From: Polytrichum commune
Lineage: Eukaryota; Streptophyta; Polytrichopsida; Polytrichales; Polytrichaceae
Assembly (NCBI GenBank): GCA_950295325.1
Contig: OX485803.1
Span: forward strand, 25,349,554-25,413,553
Length of the DNA stretch: 64,000 nt
Direction of reading: 5' to 3'
A program made the translations under genes and the position numbers. Under the pieces are notes generated by a model. That model saw nothing but the letters and a program-made list of their open reading frames with translations, made no database searches and was not told the DNA's origin. This document shows positions 46,966 through 57,968 of this stretch, one piece after another. The first letter of the stretch is position 1. Each line of letters begins with the position of its first letter.

Positions 46966-47075
46966 GATTTCTATGAAACGTGATCTTGATTTCTATGAAA
47001 CGTGATCTTGATTTCTATGAAACGTGATCTTGATTTCTATGAAACGTGATCTTGATTTCTATGAAACGTGATCTT
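46966..47075. repeat. 22-bp tandem repeat, five perfect units
   Basis: Five uninterrupted copies of GATTTCTATGAAACGTGATC plus TT. It lies just beyond the presumed poly(A) signal of sHSP gene 1. Unit 2 of the sHSP array has a single related motif at the matching place (TTTCGTATGAAACGAGATCTT near 50400), so the array appears to be a local expansion. Confidence 0.95.
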
Positions 47076-47081
47076 GATTCT

Positions 47082-47087
47082 TTTATT
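47082..47087 (-). terminator. Putative poly(A) signal of sHSP gene 1
   Basis: AATAAA on the minus strand, about 255 bases after the stop codon. Equivalent AATAAA words preceded by TTGTA follow genes 3 (53549-53554) and 4 (59818-59823) at similar distances. No such word is seen for gene 2. Confidence 0.5.
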
Positions 47088-47341
47088 TACTTTATCGACG
47101 GTAATCCACAAAATCTCCGCGTATTGTAGTGAAGAAGCAAACATGACCTAAGTACACAAATCATCTTCCCATACTGTGTCAGTTCGTCAATCCTTTTTAC
47201 GTGTCTCAACATACAACACCTAAGCTTAGACTTCTGGATTTAGAGCTCAAAATTGGTGAAGCTGGCCGCTTTACAACAAAGCCTGTGATGAACTTGGTTG
47301 TCAGAAAAGCGACGGGATCATTGCAAACCTCCGATCAGTGC

Positions 47342-47812
47342 TCAGGCAACCTCGATCTGGCGAACTTGTGGGTTTTGCTTCTGCACTTTCGCAATTGTCA
47401 CTGTCAGAACTCCATCCTGCACCTGCGCCTTTACCTCGTCCACATTTGCGTTCTCAGGGAGTCGGAAGCGCCGGAGGAAGCTGCCTTGAGCACGCTCAAC
47501 GCGATGCCATGTGTCGCCCTTCTGCACTTCCTCTTTCTTTCTCTCGCCACTGATCTCCAGAGTCCTGCCATCCAACACCTGCACTTTCACTTCCTCCTTC
47601 TTCAATCCTGGAAGATCCGCTTTGAATATGTGTGCCTCCGGGGTCTCGCACCAATCAATTTGTGTGTTGGCCACCGCGTGCGCATCCATTGCGAACTGCC
47701 GAGATGGTCCACTCTCCAGGCTGGAGAATGCTTCCAGCGGATCCCAGATTGTGCCGAAGGACAGGGGATAATTGAGACGGTTTCCACGTCCGCCGAAGAG
47801 TGATAGAGCCAT
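47342..47812 (-). CDS. Cytosolic class I small heat-shock protein, gene 1
   Basis: An ATP-independent chaperone that binds unfolding proteins during heat stress and forms cytosolic oligomers. The 156-residue frame is intact, the normal size for a 17-18 kDa class I protein. The variable N-terminal arm starts MALSLFGGRGNRL and includes the IWDPLEAFSS motif. The alpha-crystallin domain runs from about residue 48 (TQIDWCETPEAHIFKADLPG), through the DGRTLEISGERK loop used for dimer exchange and the conserved FLRRFRLPEN segment (about 114-123), to DGVLTVTI. The C-terminal tail ends RQIEVA with the I-x-V motif that docks on neighbouring dimers. The methionine chosen matches the start in all four paralogues. 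Cys replaces the Arg found at WRETPEAH in the other copies. Confidence 0.96.
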   Translation of the reverse strand: MALSLFGGRGNRLNYPLSFGTIWDPLEAFSSLESGPSRQFAMDAHAVANTQIDWCETPEAHIFKADLPGLKKEEVKVQVLDGRTLEISGERKKEEVQKGDTWHRVERAQGSFLRRFRLPENANVDEVKAQVQDGVLTVTIAKVQKQNPQVRQIEVA

Positions 47813-47846
47813 TTCCTTGGTTGCTTCCCAACTTAACTTGCCAAAA

Positions 47847-47866
47847 CCTGTGGAAATACGAAAATT
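47847..47866 (-). other. Conserved splice-acceptor-like site in the sHSP 5' leader
   Basis: A pyrimidine-rich stretch followed by CAG|GTTTTG lies 35-46 bases before the ATG in all four genes (exon edge at 47847, 51176, 54306 and 60582). The sequences around it diverge more than the site itself, which suggests a 5'-untranslated intron. A possible donor for gene 1 is GTATGT at 48071-48076. This is inference without transcript evidence. It also explains the long in-frame extension upstream of gene 3, which would lie largely in intron. Confidence 0.5.
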
Positions 47867-48320
47867 TTAAGAATGTCAAAAAGACAGAGGACCGATGCTC
47901 TCAACCTTCTGTAATGCAGACAATGCAGTAGAAGTGATGAAAAGGAAGAAACCATACAGGTGACATACTCCGTTGTTCCGAGATTCGAAGACAAGTACAT
48001 CCACGCTACAAATGACCGCACCTACAACAACACAGTGGTTAGTGCCCGCAATCACCGATGAAGATCAATAACATACCGAAATTTCTGCGTCGGAATTAGA
48101 ACGCGTCCAGTTACAATTGCATGAAGCTGAATAATGAACGCGATGTCCTCAAATCCTCAATAGCTGGGGGTATCGATCACGGCGAGGAGCTTAATTTCGA
48201 GCCCGTTGGTTGAGTATAACTCTCTATATATATGTGTGAATATTGCGCCAAGAACCTACGTAGAATGCAACGAATTTGTGCGATGCGCTGCGAAAGGATT
48301 GCCGGATGCGGCGTTGCAGA

Positions 48321-48465
48321 GTGGGAGAATGTATTGGATTGCCAGAGGATTTGATGAAAGAGTCTGGAGAGTTCTACAGAGTGTTCGAGACGAGAAGAAG
48401 ATTCTAGAGTCTACGTCTGTTTGAGATGAAGGTCTCTGAAGAGTCGCAGAGGAACTCTCTGGACT
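48321..48465 (-). promoter_or_regulatory. sHSP gene 1 upstream promoter with heat-shock elements
   Basis: The block aligns with the upstream blocks of the other three genes. It contains GAAGATTCTAGAG (48397-48409), a good nGAAnnTTCnnGAR heat-shock element, plus more GAG/TTC words on both sides (GGAGAGTTCTACAGAG near 48366). It lies about 500 bases above the ATG, consistent with a leader intron. The TATA position seen in the other copies is less clear here. Confidence 0.65.
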
Positions 48466-50430
48466 CGTATGTGATCGTAAGTACTAACAGTCTACTTGCG
48501 CAGCAAATTTCAGCTACATTGAATTCCTCAAATATTGCGGATTGAGAGTTCACTATCCGTGTCATTGCCAGTGTTCCAAAAATCTCGATCTGTTTTCTTC
48601 AGCTGGAAACGGATCGGTCGAATGGAATGATAAAATTGCATGCGGGTTTGTTCATACGGTACTGTTTACGACACTATCATTAGGGTACGATTTTTCTCTG
48701 CTGCTGAGGGGTTTTTCTAATCTTCTGATGATCAAGGTAGCATGTGAAGGTTTCAAAAAAGGTTGTAACGAGTTCTATACAGATACAACTTATAGATTTT
48801 TGGAAAACAGCAATAACGACTTAAACAACGATTGGAAAACCGGTTCAAACCAGGCGTTGCAACACCGGCCAATGCGAGATAATTCGAAGGTTGTGTAGCA
48901 CTATTATTGTGGTGTCTGGACGTCGCTTTGGAACTCATTCTACTCACAGCTATTACACGAGAGTTCGTCAATTTCTTGCATCTTGCATGCCGCTATTCCA
49001 TCGGATTCTCTTATTCGCGGCTTCAGTTGTAATTCATTCTATGAACTGAACACCCGGATTTGTGTTCTACTTGTATAGAATCACGTCTTTCTGCTCTTTA
49101 GAGTCACGATATTTATTGAAACAAGAATTGAAATATGTTAAGAGCCTTGCAAGACCATCCTTGACCATCAATACATATCAGAAACAGAGTCGGGAACAAT
49201 ATATTTTGATTTAAGTCGCGCTGAGAAGTTGGATTTCAAGCTTCTCTCCAGGTCCAAACAAACGTCTTCGTGCCCAACACTTTTAATCACCGCATGTCAT
49301 TCGATCTCTTTACACCATGAGGTTTGGTTCAGCCTTGTACTTATGTTCCCTTTTTGTTTTCTTTGCCAGCACTAGTCCTCCAAAGCGTCAATACAGAGCA
49401 TGCACAAAATCCTGCATCTTATGAATGGCAAATCTGCGCATGGGACTAGGAAGAGTTGAAGCGAATTCCTAAGTCCACAAATTGGTGTAAGCTGAGACCA
49501 GGTGTACCGTTGAAATCTTCAAATAGCATTATGTTCACCAATTGTATATAATATCTTGATTATCCGCTACTACATTATTGTCATTTATGTCCAAAGACCG
49601 ACTTGTTAAAATTTCCAAATGGCCGCCTGTTTCCGAAGGCAGAGAATATCTAGTTAGAACTATCCAAGGAACTGTTATATCTTCATCATCATCAGCAGAC
49701 GACGACATAACAATATGAAGACGATTTTTGGCTCTCTACCCTAATCTTGCATTTACGCATAGTGGACATTGGAGGTCGAACCTTCCTGGCCCGATGGCCG
49801 AGCAAATGTGTTCGTATGTTGACATTCTTGGAAGTGCCGAGACTTGCAATTGTCTGCAGGTGATAGTGGTAAAATTTCCTGAGCATGGAGCAGCTTCGAC
49901 AGAGACAGCCCGAGATTCAGCTTAGACAGGAGAAACAAGCGAATTCGCAGATATGCATTCAGCAACTTGCACTAAAATTGTTTTGTTGAGATAATTCGGA
50001 GAGAAGAATTTGATGGTGCTGTTTTGCATGATGTATCGGCCACCATTGGCCACAAATGAGTTGAGGTAATCCACTATAGGAATTGCATCCTCACTCAAAG
50101 ATAATTCAAAGAATCGGTGCGTCACAGTACTGGCAGAAAGGGCATGTGCATCACGTCAATTTGAAGTTCGAGTGTGCCACAAGTTCACTTTAATGCAACC
50201 AATGTCACATGATTTGAGTCTCTGTAAGACCTCCCAGTTACGAACACACAGCACAGTTCCAAATACAAACCAGGTTACGCAAGTCGTTCACATTTGCAAG
50301 TGCAATTAACGAATCGGATGATTCTCACAGACCCTCAGATGTGCAAATATTTTTGTAAGAAGCTATGAGAGTGGACCAAGTAAGCCCCTCCATAACGGTA
50401 TTTCGTATGAAACGAGATCTTTCTTTGCAG
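48466..50430. other. Conserved non-coding blocks of tandem unit 1
   Basis: No protein gene is recognised, but several blocks align with unit 2: 48540-48770 with 51600-51850 (GGTAGCATGTGA.GGTTTC), 48840-49100 with 52200-52450 (CAATTTCTTGCATCTTGCATG), 49190-49320 with 52555-52680 (TCACCGCATGTC.TCCGATCTCTT-like) and 49780-49980 with 53095-53285 (TGATGGCCG…CCTGAGCATG). They show that the duplicated unit is about 3.2 kb and not just the gene. Confidence 0.75.
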
Positions 50431-50659
50431 GTACTTCAGAATACAAAAAATTACCGAGTATTGTAGTCGAGAAGCACATACGGTCTGAGTCCTCAAAACA
50501 TCTGCCCATACTGTCTAATTCACCTTTGCGTCTCAACATACAACATGTAGACGTTTGATTTCCACCCCAAACTGGTGTATATCGGCAGCTCTCCGCAAAA
50601 CCGGTCACAACTTGCCTATCAAATAGACGATGAGGTCATTGCGAATCTCCGAGCAGTAC

Positions 50660-51130
50660 TTAGACAACCTCGATCTGTCGAGCTTGTGGCTTCGGCTTCT
50701 GAACTTTTGGAATCGTCACTGTCAGTACTCCATCCTGCACCTGCGCCTTTACCTCGTCCACATTTGCGTTCTCAGGGAGTCGGATGCGCCGCAGGAAGCT
50801 GCCTTGAGCGCGCTCAACGCGATGCCATTTGTCACCCTTCTGCACCTCCTCTTTCTTTCTTTCGCCACCGATCTCCAGAGTCCTGCCATCCACCACCTGC
50901 ACTTTCACTTCCTCCTTCTTCAATCCTGGAAGATCCGCTTTGAATATGTGTGCTTCCAGGGTTTCCCGCCAGTCAATTTGTGTGTTGGCCACCGCGTGCG
51001 CATCCATTGCGAACTGCCGAGATGGTCCATTCTCCATGGTAGAGAATGCTTCCAGCGGATCCCAGATTGTGCCGAAGGACAGGGCATCAATGAGACGGTT
51101 TCCACGTCCGCCAAAGTGTGAAAGAGCCAT
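50660..51130 (-). CDS. Cytosolic class I small heat-shock protein, gene 2
   Basis: An intact 156-residue paralogue of gene 1, and presumably the same holdase role in mixed oligomers. The N-terminal arm is MALSHFGGRGNRLIDALSFG with His at residue 5 where the others have Leu, and TMENG for SLENG. The alpha-crystallin domain has WRETLEAH, VVDGRTLEIGGERK and FLRRIRLPEN, where Ile replaces the Phe of the other copies. The tail is KPKPQARQIEVV, keeping the I-x-V docking motif. No stop or frameshift. It shares the 3.2-kb duplicated unit with gene 1. The overlapping plus-strand frame of 163 codons is its shadow. Confidence 0.96.
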   Translation of the reverse strand: MALSHFGGRGNRLIDALSFGTIWDPLEAFSTMENGPSRQFAMDAHAVANTQIDWRETLEAHIFKADLPGLKKEEVKVQVVDGRTLEIGGERKKEEVQKGDKWHRVERAQGSFLRRIRLPENANVDEVKAQVQDGVLTVTIPKVQKPKPQARQIEVV

Positions 51131-51402
51131 TGCCCTAAGTCGCTTCTCAACTCACTTGTCAAAACGGGGCCAAAACCTGAGGGGAAACCAGATTTCAAGA
51201 ATTTAAAATTGACAGAACACCGGTACGTCCTCCAATCCTGGACTGCTGCGATACTAACGAAGACAATTCTATTTTACACACTGTTGATCCACTACAACTC
51301 TAATAGAGTGCGAACAGCAATACTGCGCCAAAAAACCTTGAATACATGAGATTGTGCGATGCGCTGCAAAGGGATAAGTGGATGCGGTGGGGCAGAGTGG
51401 GA

Positions 51403-51545
51403 GAAATATAAAGAGGAATAGCAGAAGAGTTGATGGAAGAGTCTGGAGAGTTCTACAGAGTGGTCGACAAGAGAGGAACATTTTAGAATCTACGCCTGTT
51501 TGAGATGGAGGTTTCTAGAGAGTCGCAGAGGAACTCTCTGGACTC
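51403..51545 (-). promoter_or_regulatory. sHSP gene 2 upstream promoter
   Basis: On the minus strand CTTTATATTTC (51403-51413) is the best TATA box of the set. Above it lie GGAGAGTTCTACAGAG (near 51445), GAACATTTTAGAATC (51476-51490, an imperfect heat-shock element) and GGTTTCTAGAGAG (near 51510). Spacing between TATA and the elements is 30-110 bases, as expected for plant heat-shock promoters. Confidence 0.65.
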
Positions 51546-53540
51546 GTTACGTGCCTACGGTCTACTCAGCTACACCGAATTCCTAAATAACTGCGGATCG
51601 GCAGTTTACTATACGTGTCATTGAGTGTTACAAAACATCGTGATTCGTTTTCTTCAGCTGAGAATAGTTCGAGCGCTAATGGAACTGCGACTCTCCAAAA
51701 AACGATTCAAACGAAGCAATTGCTTGTGGTATTGTTCATACGGTGCTGTTCACGATACTATTATTAGGGTACGGGTTTTCACTGGTCGCTTAGGGTTTTG
51801 GAGTCTTCTGATGCTCAAGGTAGCATGTGAGGGTTTCGAAACAGGTTGTGCCATATCCACGCTATTATGAGACCAAGCTAATCAAAGATGTTCTACTTTG
51901 GTGAGTTAACGGTTCTACAGTCTGGATAGGAACGATTGAAGTGTAGCTTCTGCATGCATGGCTTCACAGAACCTGATGACTATTTGCTTCGGTCAAGTGC
52001 TTGGGATAGAGGGAAACAACACAAGCCCCACAAATACAAGGTTGTTGAGCTTAGCACTGATTCTTCCTGCCTAATCGCCGATTACGTTTCTTTTTCTGTA
52101 TTTGATGATAAGAAACAGAGGACTTTGTTTTCTAACGATTTTTATACGTATGCAAACAAATGAAAAGAACATGTCAAGCAACAACTCGAATATTCAAACC
52201 GGGCGTTGTAACACCAGTCATTGCGAGATACGATGAAGGTTCTGTGGAGTTATTTTAGTGGGCGTAGTAAGTTGTGTTGAAAATTTGTGCAGGGAGCTCG
52301 CTGTAACTACAGCTATTGTATAGGAGCTTGTCAATTTCTTGCATCTTGCATGTCACTATACCTTTGGATTTTCTTACCCGCGGATTCAGTTGAAAATTAT
52401 TCTATAGTTGAATACCTGGATCTGTGCTTTGTTTGTATAAACTAAAGTGTTTCTGCTCTTCAATCGCTTTGACATAGTTAGCATAACAATCTAAAGAGAC
52501 GACGAGCATTACAAGGTGAAACTTGATCGTCAGTAGGTACTGTATCTTAATCAGAATCGGGAACAATATGTTCACATGTGAGCGGCACCCTCCGAAGTTG
52601 GAATACAGGTTCTCTCGAGGTGCCAAACAACGTGTTCCTGCCCAATACTTTTCATCACCGCATGTCTTCCGATCTCTTCGAACCCTGCGTTCTGGTAAAG
52701 ACTTCCACCTCTTCCCTTTCCTTCCAAATGCATAGCAAGCACAAAACCCTACAATTCACGAATGGCAAATCTGGGCATGGAAGGACGAGAATTAAAGCCA
52801 AACCCTACGAAGTCTCGAATTGGTGTAAGCTGAGACCAGATTTACCATGGCGATTTTCAAACTGCATAAATTTCACCAGGTAGCCATTCATCATATCTAA
52901 AGATATTCACTCCTAACATTTATCCGGATACTCCACATTAAGAAAGGAATTTCTACTATGTTCCAACAAGTACACAAGAACCTCCTATATTCAAGACGGA
53001 ACAAGCGGATACAATTTCTGGTTCTCTGCCTCTCTCTCTCTACCCTATTTCTGATCTGACATTCACAGATATTGGACATTGGGGGGCGAACATTCCTGGT
53101 CCGATGGCCGGAAGAATATACTCATTTGTTTATAGTGGCCTTGAAAGCCCCCGCAAGTCTTCGACATTATCTGTAGCTGATCCCGGGCGAATCCCCTGAG
53201 CATGAAACAACTTGTGCAGCCAGAGATTTATCTTCAACGACGGAAAACAAGCTAAATTTTATATATGCATTTAGCATCTTGCACAAATATAAAACCAGTT
53301 AAACATGCAGAGGAACCCAATCGAAGACGTCAATTTAACCACGGTAATATGTTTTGAGTTTCTGTAATAATTTCTAGTTTTGAACGCACAGCGCAATTGC
53401 AAATACTACCCAGCTAGCGCAAGCCGTTCGCAGCTGCAATTGCAGTGAATGAATCAGAGGATAGCTATACAAGAAATTCACATATGCGGAAAATGACAAG
53501 CGTCCGATAAAATACCTCTGCATGATCAAGTTCTTATGAC
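51546..53540. other. Conserved non-coding blocks of tandem unit 2
   Basis: Counterpart of the blocks described for unit 1. Frames of 60-101 codons occur but are not preserved between the two units, which argues against a protein gene. No tRNA or other RNA gene is recognised. Confidence 0.7.
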
Positions 53541-53797
53541 ACTAGATCTTTATTTACAATATATACGCAAATATACAAAATTTTGAATATCGTAGTCAAT
53601 TTAGAAAATACGACGTACGTCCTCAAGTTATCTCCCCATCCTCTTTCACTACTGCACCCTTCTGCCTCTCAACATACAACATGCATATTTCTCAATTTAG
53701 AACTCAAAATTGATGTAGCTGGCAACTTTCCGCAAAAGCGGTGATGAACTTGCTCGTCAAACACGGGACCAGGTCATCGAAAACCACCCATCAGTGC

Positions 53798-54268
53798 TTA
53801 GGCAACCTCGATCTGCCGAGCTTGAGGCTTTGGTTTCTCCACTTTCGGGATTGTCACCGTCAGCACTCCATCCTGCACCTGCGCCTTCACCTTGTCCGCA
53901 TTTGCGTTCTCAGGGAGTCGGAAGCGTCGCAGGAAGCTGCCTTGAGCACGCTCAACGCGATGCCATGTATCGCCCTTCTGCACTTCCTCTTTCTTCCTCT
54001 CGCCACTGATCTCCAGAGTCCTGCCATCCACCACCTGCACTTTCACTTCCTCCTTCTTCAATCCTGGAAGATCCGCTTTGAATACGTGGGCCTCCGGGGT
54101 TTCGCGCCAATCGATTTGTGTGTTGGCCACCGCATGCGCATCCATCGCGAATAGCCGAGATGGTCCATTCTCCAGGCTGGAGAATGCTTCTAGCGGATCC
54201 CAGATTGTGCCGAAGGTCAGGGGATCAATGACACGGTTTCCACGTCCGCCGAAGAGTGAAAGAGCCAT
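53798..54268 (-). CDS. Cytosolic class I small heat-shock protein, gene 3
   Basis: 156 residues from MALSLFGGRGNRVIDPLTFG to RQIEVA. The frame stays open for a further 46 codons upstream, but the start at 54268 is chosen because it aligns with the other three genes and the extension runs through the presumed leader intron. All class I features are present: WDPLEAFSS in the arm, WRETPEAHVFKADLPG at the domain start, GERKKEEVQKGDTWHRVERA, FLRRFRLPEN and DGVLTVTIPK. PSRLFAMD has Leu where gene 4 has Gln. Closest paralogue is gene 4, with which it shares coding and flanking sequence. Confidence 0.96.
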   Translation of the reverse strand: MALSLFGGRGNRVIDPLTFGTIWDPLEAFSSLENGPSRLFAMDAHAVANTQIDWRETPEAHVFKADLPGLKKEEVKVQVVDGRTLEISGERKKEEVQKGDTWHRVERAQGSFLRRFRLPENANADKVKAQVQDGVLTVTIPKVEKPKPQARQIEVA

Positions 54269-54947
54269 TGACGTGCGACTTTTCTTGTCAACGCAATTGA
54301 CAAAACCTGCGAAAACGCCAAATTTCAAGAATGTGAGACAACTGATTAAATAAAAAGTATCAGATGTGAAGAATAAGAGTGTCATAATCACCGTACAACC
54401 GTACAACCGCTTGTCACGAAGCTAACTCGCTGTCTGCTGCAATTCTATCATCTCCTTCCCGTTAAACCTCAGCAAATGCATGCGCTATTATATATGAAGC
54501 TGCACCAAATATGAAACAAAATCCCAATGGACAGACATTGACAAATTAGAGCGACAAATTGAGTCCGGCATATGAGAGTAAACAGAATGGCCATTGAACT
54601 GCTGACTACGATTAGAATAGTTAGCAAGGTTAGAGACAGATTCGCCAACTGCAATCATCACGATGCAATCACAACGAAACAGAAGAGTTTGAACATTGGC
54701 TATCGCACCAAAACTTGTGCACAACTTCGTCAAGGGAAAACCTCCTCCAAACTGAGCTCCGAGGAAAAGAAGGTGCCAAACCAAATCAACTTCCTGTAAA
54801 ACCCTGCCTTCCTGCGATCGTGATTAAGAAGCGTGCCTACAAACTTCACGAGAGTGTGCAAATCGATCAAACACCAAGGCCTGAGCTGGAAAGAAATGAG
54901 AATATCATGCAATGCGAGGGATCGGTGGGAGAGGCAATGCAGTGTGG

Positions 54948-55090
54948 GAATTTATGGGGAAGGGTGGAGAGGCGATGGAAGTGTGTGGAGAAGTCCACAC
55001 AGTGATCGAGAATGAGGAGAGCAGAGGAACGTTCTGGAGTGGAGGTTTCTGGACGAGTCTCTCAGGGAGACACAACGGTGCAAAGAACTC
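54948..55090 (-). promoter_or_regulatory. sHSP gene 3 upstream promoter
   Basis: CATAAATTC on the minus strand (54948-54956) is a TATA-like box. GAACGTTCTGGAG (55027-55039) is a perfect three-unit heat-shock element, with further GGTTTCTGGACGAG beside it. The block aligns with all other sHSP promoters and sits about 700 bases above the ATG. Confidence 0.7.
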
Positions 55091-55159
55091 TCTAGGCCAG
55101 TATGTGTACATATATGTAATCGTATGTACGGCGTACTTTACGGTTACCAACTACGATTG

Positions 55160-55510
55160 GGCTCGGAGTTCGTGGTGTCTACGTAAACTCATCCTTGTGG
55201 AGCTATAAACATAGCGAATTATATTATATTCTGTAAATGTTTATTTGTAGAGAATTTGACTTCGGATTAGTATGAGAGACCCATGATTGGTCTAGTGGAG
55301 TTTACTTTAGAATTAATGGGCCTTCAATTTTATAGGGGACTTGTTTAACTAAAGCCCTTTCGTCTATAATGAATGAGTTTACATGGATGTCACAAATCCC
55401 GAGCCCCATGTGGTCTATACTATGACATTAATAGCAACTATGTACATGTATACAAGAGATGCATGTGGTGTTGTTTATGGTGTAATATTGGCAATGCCAA
55501 TTATGCACTT
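55160..55510 (+). repeat. tRNA-less relative of the tRNA-Asp repeat
   Basis: Matches the left part of repeat copy 2 (40340-40660): GTCTACGTAAACTCATCCT, ATAGCGAATTATA, TAGGGGAC and AATGAGTTTACATGGATG…CAAATCCCGAGCCC. It stops before the tRNA region. It is more diverged than the three tRNA-bearing copies. Confidence 0.7.
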
Positions 55511-57445
55511 TAAAGGAGCATTAAGAGTGTCGGAGTGAAATTTGCAAGTTTAGTTTTAGTGTAAACTCATTCAGCATGGATAAAGGGGTTGTGTTTAAAA
55601 CAAATACTTTTGTACATGACGAGGGCATAGTTGTTTCAATTGGGTTCCACTAAATTGATTCGTGGTTTTTGATGCCATCTCTAGAATCAATTTTTTTAAA
55701 TATAACTAGTTCAAGTTATGGAAGGGTTCTTGTGTTTTCACTTTTCCAATGGATGAGTGTACATTGACACCTTGAATTCCTAGCCCCTTCAGTTGAGCAA
55801 CATACAGGTTCTCAAGTGATGGTAAGGCCAATCACCAAGTTGAAACATTAAGTTATCAAAGGCTGAAATGACTTCAACACTATGTTTTTATTTTTATTTT
55901 TTATCTAACCTCTTGTACTACTGTCATCTTGTCTTTGTCTTGGGACAATTTACTTTTTCATATGTATGCCTATTGTACTTCTACATAGTCTATGTCCAAT
56001 TTGAAATCATGTCATGTCCACATATTTTTCAAAATTGGTCTTCCTCAATGCGCTTTGAGTTTCTTCTGCACTTAAGAAAAAAATCCAAATCATGTGCAAG
56101 AGCTTAAATATCTACACATCATTTGTTTCTAGATATTAGTTGGTGTACAAATTTGCTAGTTGTCATCCATTCTCGAGTAACCTTTCCATTTCTAATTAGC
56201 TCATCATTCCCATACGTTATTGTAACTATCCTTGATGAGCACGTGTGCGAGACACAACACAAACCCACAAAATCAAATGTGATGGAACCTAACTTTCAAC
56301 CTCCTTGGCTATCCACCAGTATGGGATAACTCTTCCAAAATCAATTTCTAACCCATAACCATTAGGTGCTCGAAATGACATTCCAAGATCAAAGAAGAAG
56401 GATGACTTCCCTAGAACATAACCCTCGGTGACCTAGTCCATGTTACCCTTCATAATATACAAGATTAACTTGCACGTAACCTAGATCTTGGCCACGGTGG
56501 GTCCATTCCTTCATGTAACTGTTTCTAGAATTCTTACGAGGTCTTAAATTTGCTATTGTTCCATTTTCCCAAGAAGATAGCACAATCCACGAAGCTAACC
56601 TATTCGAGTCACTCAAACTCGGCATCGCCAATTAAGGTGTAACATTCACCAATGTTTGCGTTACCATACACATATTGCCAATTGTTAATCAACCTGCAAA
56701 GGACACTTCATTGATGGCCTTATAACCCCTCCAAAGCAAGCACTCACTCAATGCACGGTTTCCTAGTGGATTAGGTAACATACTTTCCTAGTAAACTTTC
56801 ATTATGTTTGTTTAAAGCTTCGAAGTTCCATAGCTACTAGTTGACGTTTCATCATGCATAATAGAGGGTGATTACACCTTTAATTGAATTGACCTAGATA
56901 TATATATAGCATTGTATATGTAATGTGAATATAGTAGGCAATGTTCCTCACAACATGTTTATCCCAATGAATGCGTGTTATTATTCAGAGTTTCGCAGTG
57001 TTGTAACCAATTAATGAGAATGTAATATTTTACCGAGCAAAGCCATTTATGTTCTATAATGTCCGAACAATTTATTTAAGCTTTTGGTAGTGGAAATTGA
57101 ACTCTTAAATAAGACATTATTGCATTGCGTAACTCCAAATAGAAACATGCACTAATTGGGATAAACAATGTATTTTTTTCAAGGTCATCTTATATAAGGT
57201 GCTTGACTAGGCCATTGGGTTGCTACAAAGCAACTATTTAAAGTTTTATTATAATGTTATTATGTCCCTTTCTAGTATTTTCCCATTCTATTTTGCCTCA
57301 TAGCTGGTCTCTTTTAGCATGATATCGTCCGTCTAACAAACCCCCATGAACCAGGGTGTCGTGAGCCTTAATACATCCGCAAGGGCCCACAAGCATTTAC
57401 CAACAACAACACATCTAACCATGTCTCTTGAAGCCCTTACCTTTA
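55511..57445. other. No gene recognised
   Basis: About 1.9 kb inserted between sHSP units 3 and 4 along with the elements around it. Frames of 60-80 codons show no motif. Confidence 0.5.
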
Positions 57446-57448
57446 TTA

Positions 57449-57965
57449 GGGCATCTGTAGTGGATCTAGGTAAAGCTCACTGCAAACCAAAACCTATCTT
57501 TTGACTGACCTAAAATTAGAAACTGAAATTACCATCATTAGAAGCACACCTAAATAAACGTGAGATATTTCTCAAGAAAAAAGAATTGTAAAAATTTGAC
57601 GTAGGTGAAATCCCTCATTGAAAACACCACATTTTCAAAATTTAGAGGGAGTGCACCAAATCTTGCTTAAAAATGGAAAGATCCTCCCACACTCCCTCCA
57701 AATTTTTGACATTTAGAGGGAGTGTGGGAGGATCTTTCCATTTTTAAGCAAGATTTGGTGCACTCCCTCTAAATTTTGAAAATGTGGTGTTTTCAATGAG
57801 GGATTTCACCTACGTCAAATTTTTACAATTCTTTTTTCTTGAGAAATATCTCACGTTTATTTAGGTGTGCTTCTAATGATGGTAATTTCAGTTTCTAATT
57901 TTAGGTCAGTCAAAAGATAGGTTTTGGTTTGCAGTGAGCTTTACCTAGATCCACTACAGATGCCC
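57449..57965. mobile_element. Palindromic MITE: 250-bp inverted repeat, perfect by eye
   Basis: The left arm (57449-57698) and right arm (57716-57965) are exact reverse complements as far as I can read, separated by about 17 bases (centre near 57707). The ends are GGGCATCTGTAGTGG. TTA flanks both sides (57446-57448, 57966-57968), indicating a PIF/Harbinger-type insertion. No coding region is present. Absence of arm divergence means a recent origin or continued correction between arms. Confidence 0.92.
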
Positions 57966-57968
57966 TTA

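Larger units (their letters stand above)
53540..55115 (-). repeat. Segmental duplicate, copy a (sHSP gene 3 with promoter)
   Basis: Similar to 59810-61390 from the poly(A)-signal region (AGATCTTTATTTACAA) through the gene, leader and promoter to about GTGTAC.TATAT. The upstream 700 bases are nearly identical by eye, with small indels. It is younger than the unit 1/unit 2 duplication, which is more diverged. Confidence 0.9.

Noticed and set aside
46966-47075. CRISPR-like array
   Set aside because: The 22-bp units are contiguous with no spacers, and the context is a plant nuclear gene.
53798-54406. 202-residue version of sHSP gene 3 with a 46-residue N-terminal extension
   Set aside because: The extension is absent from the three paralogues and runs through the leader region containing the conserved CAG|GTTTTG acceptor; the common start at 54268 is preferred.
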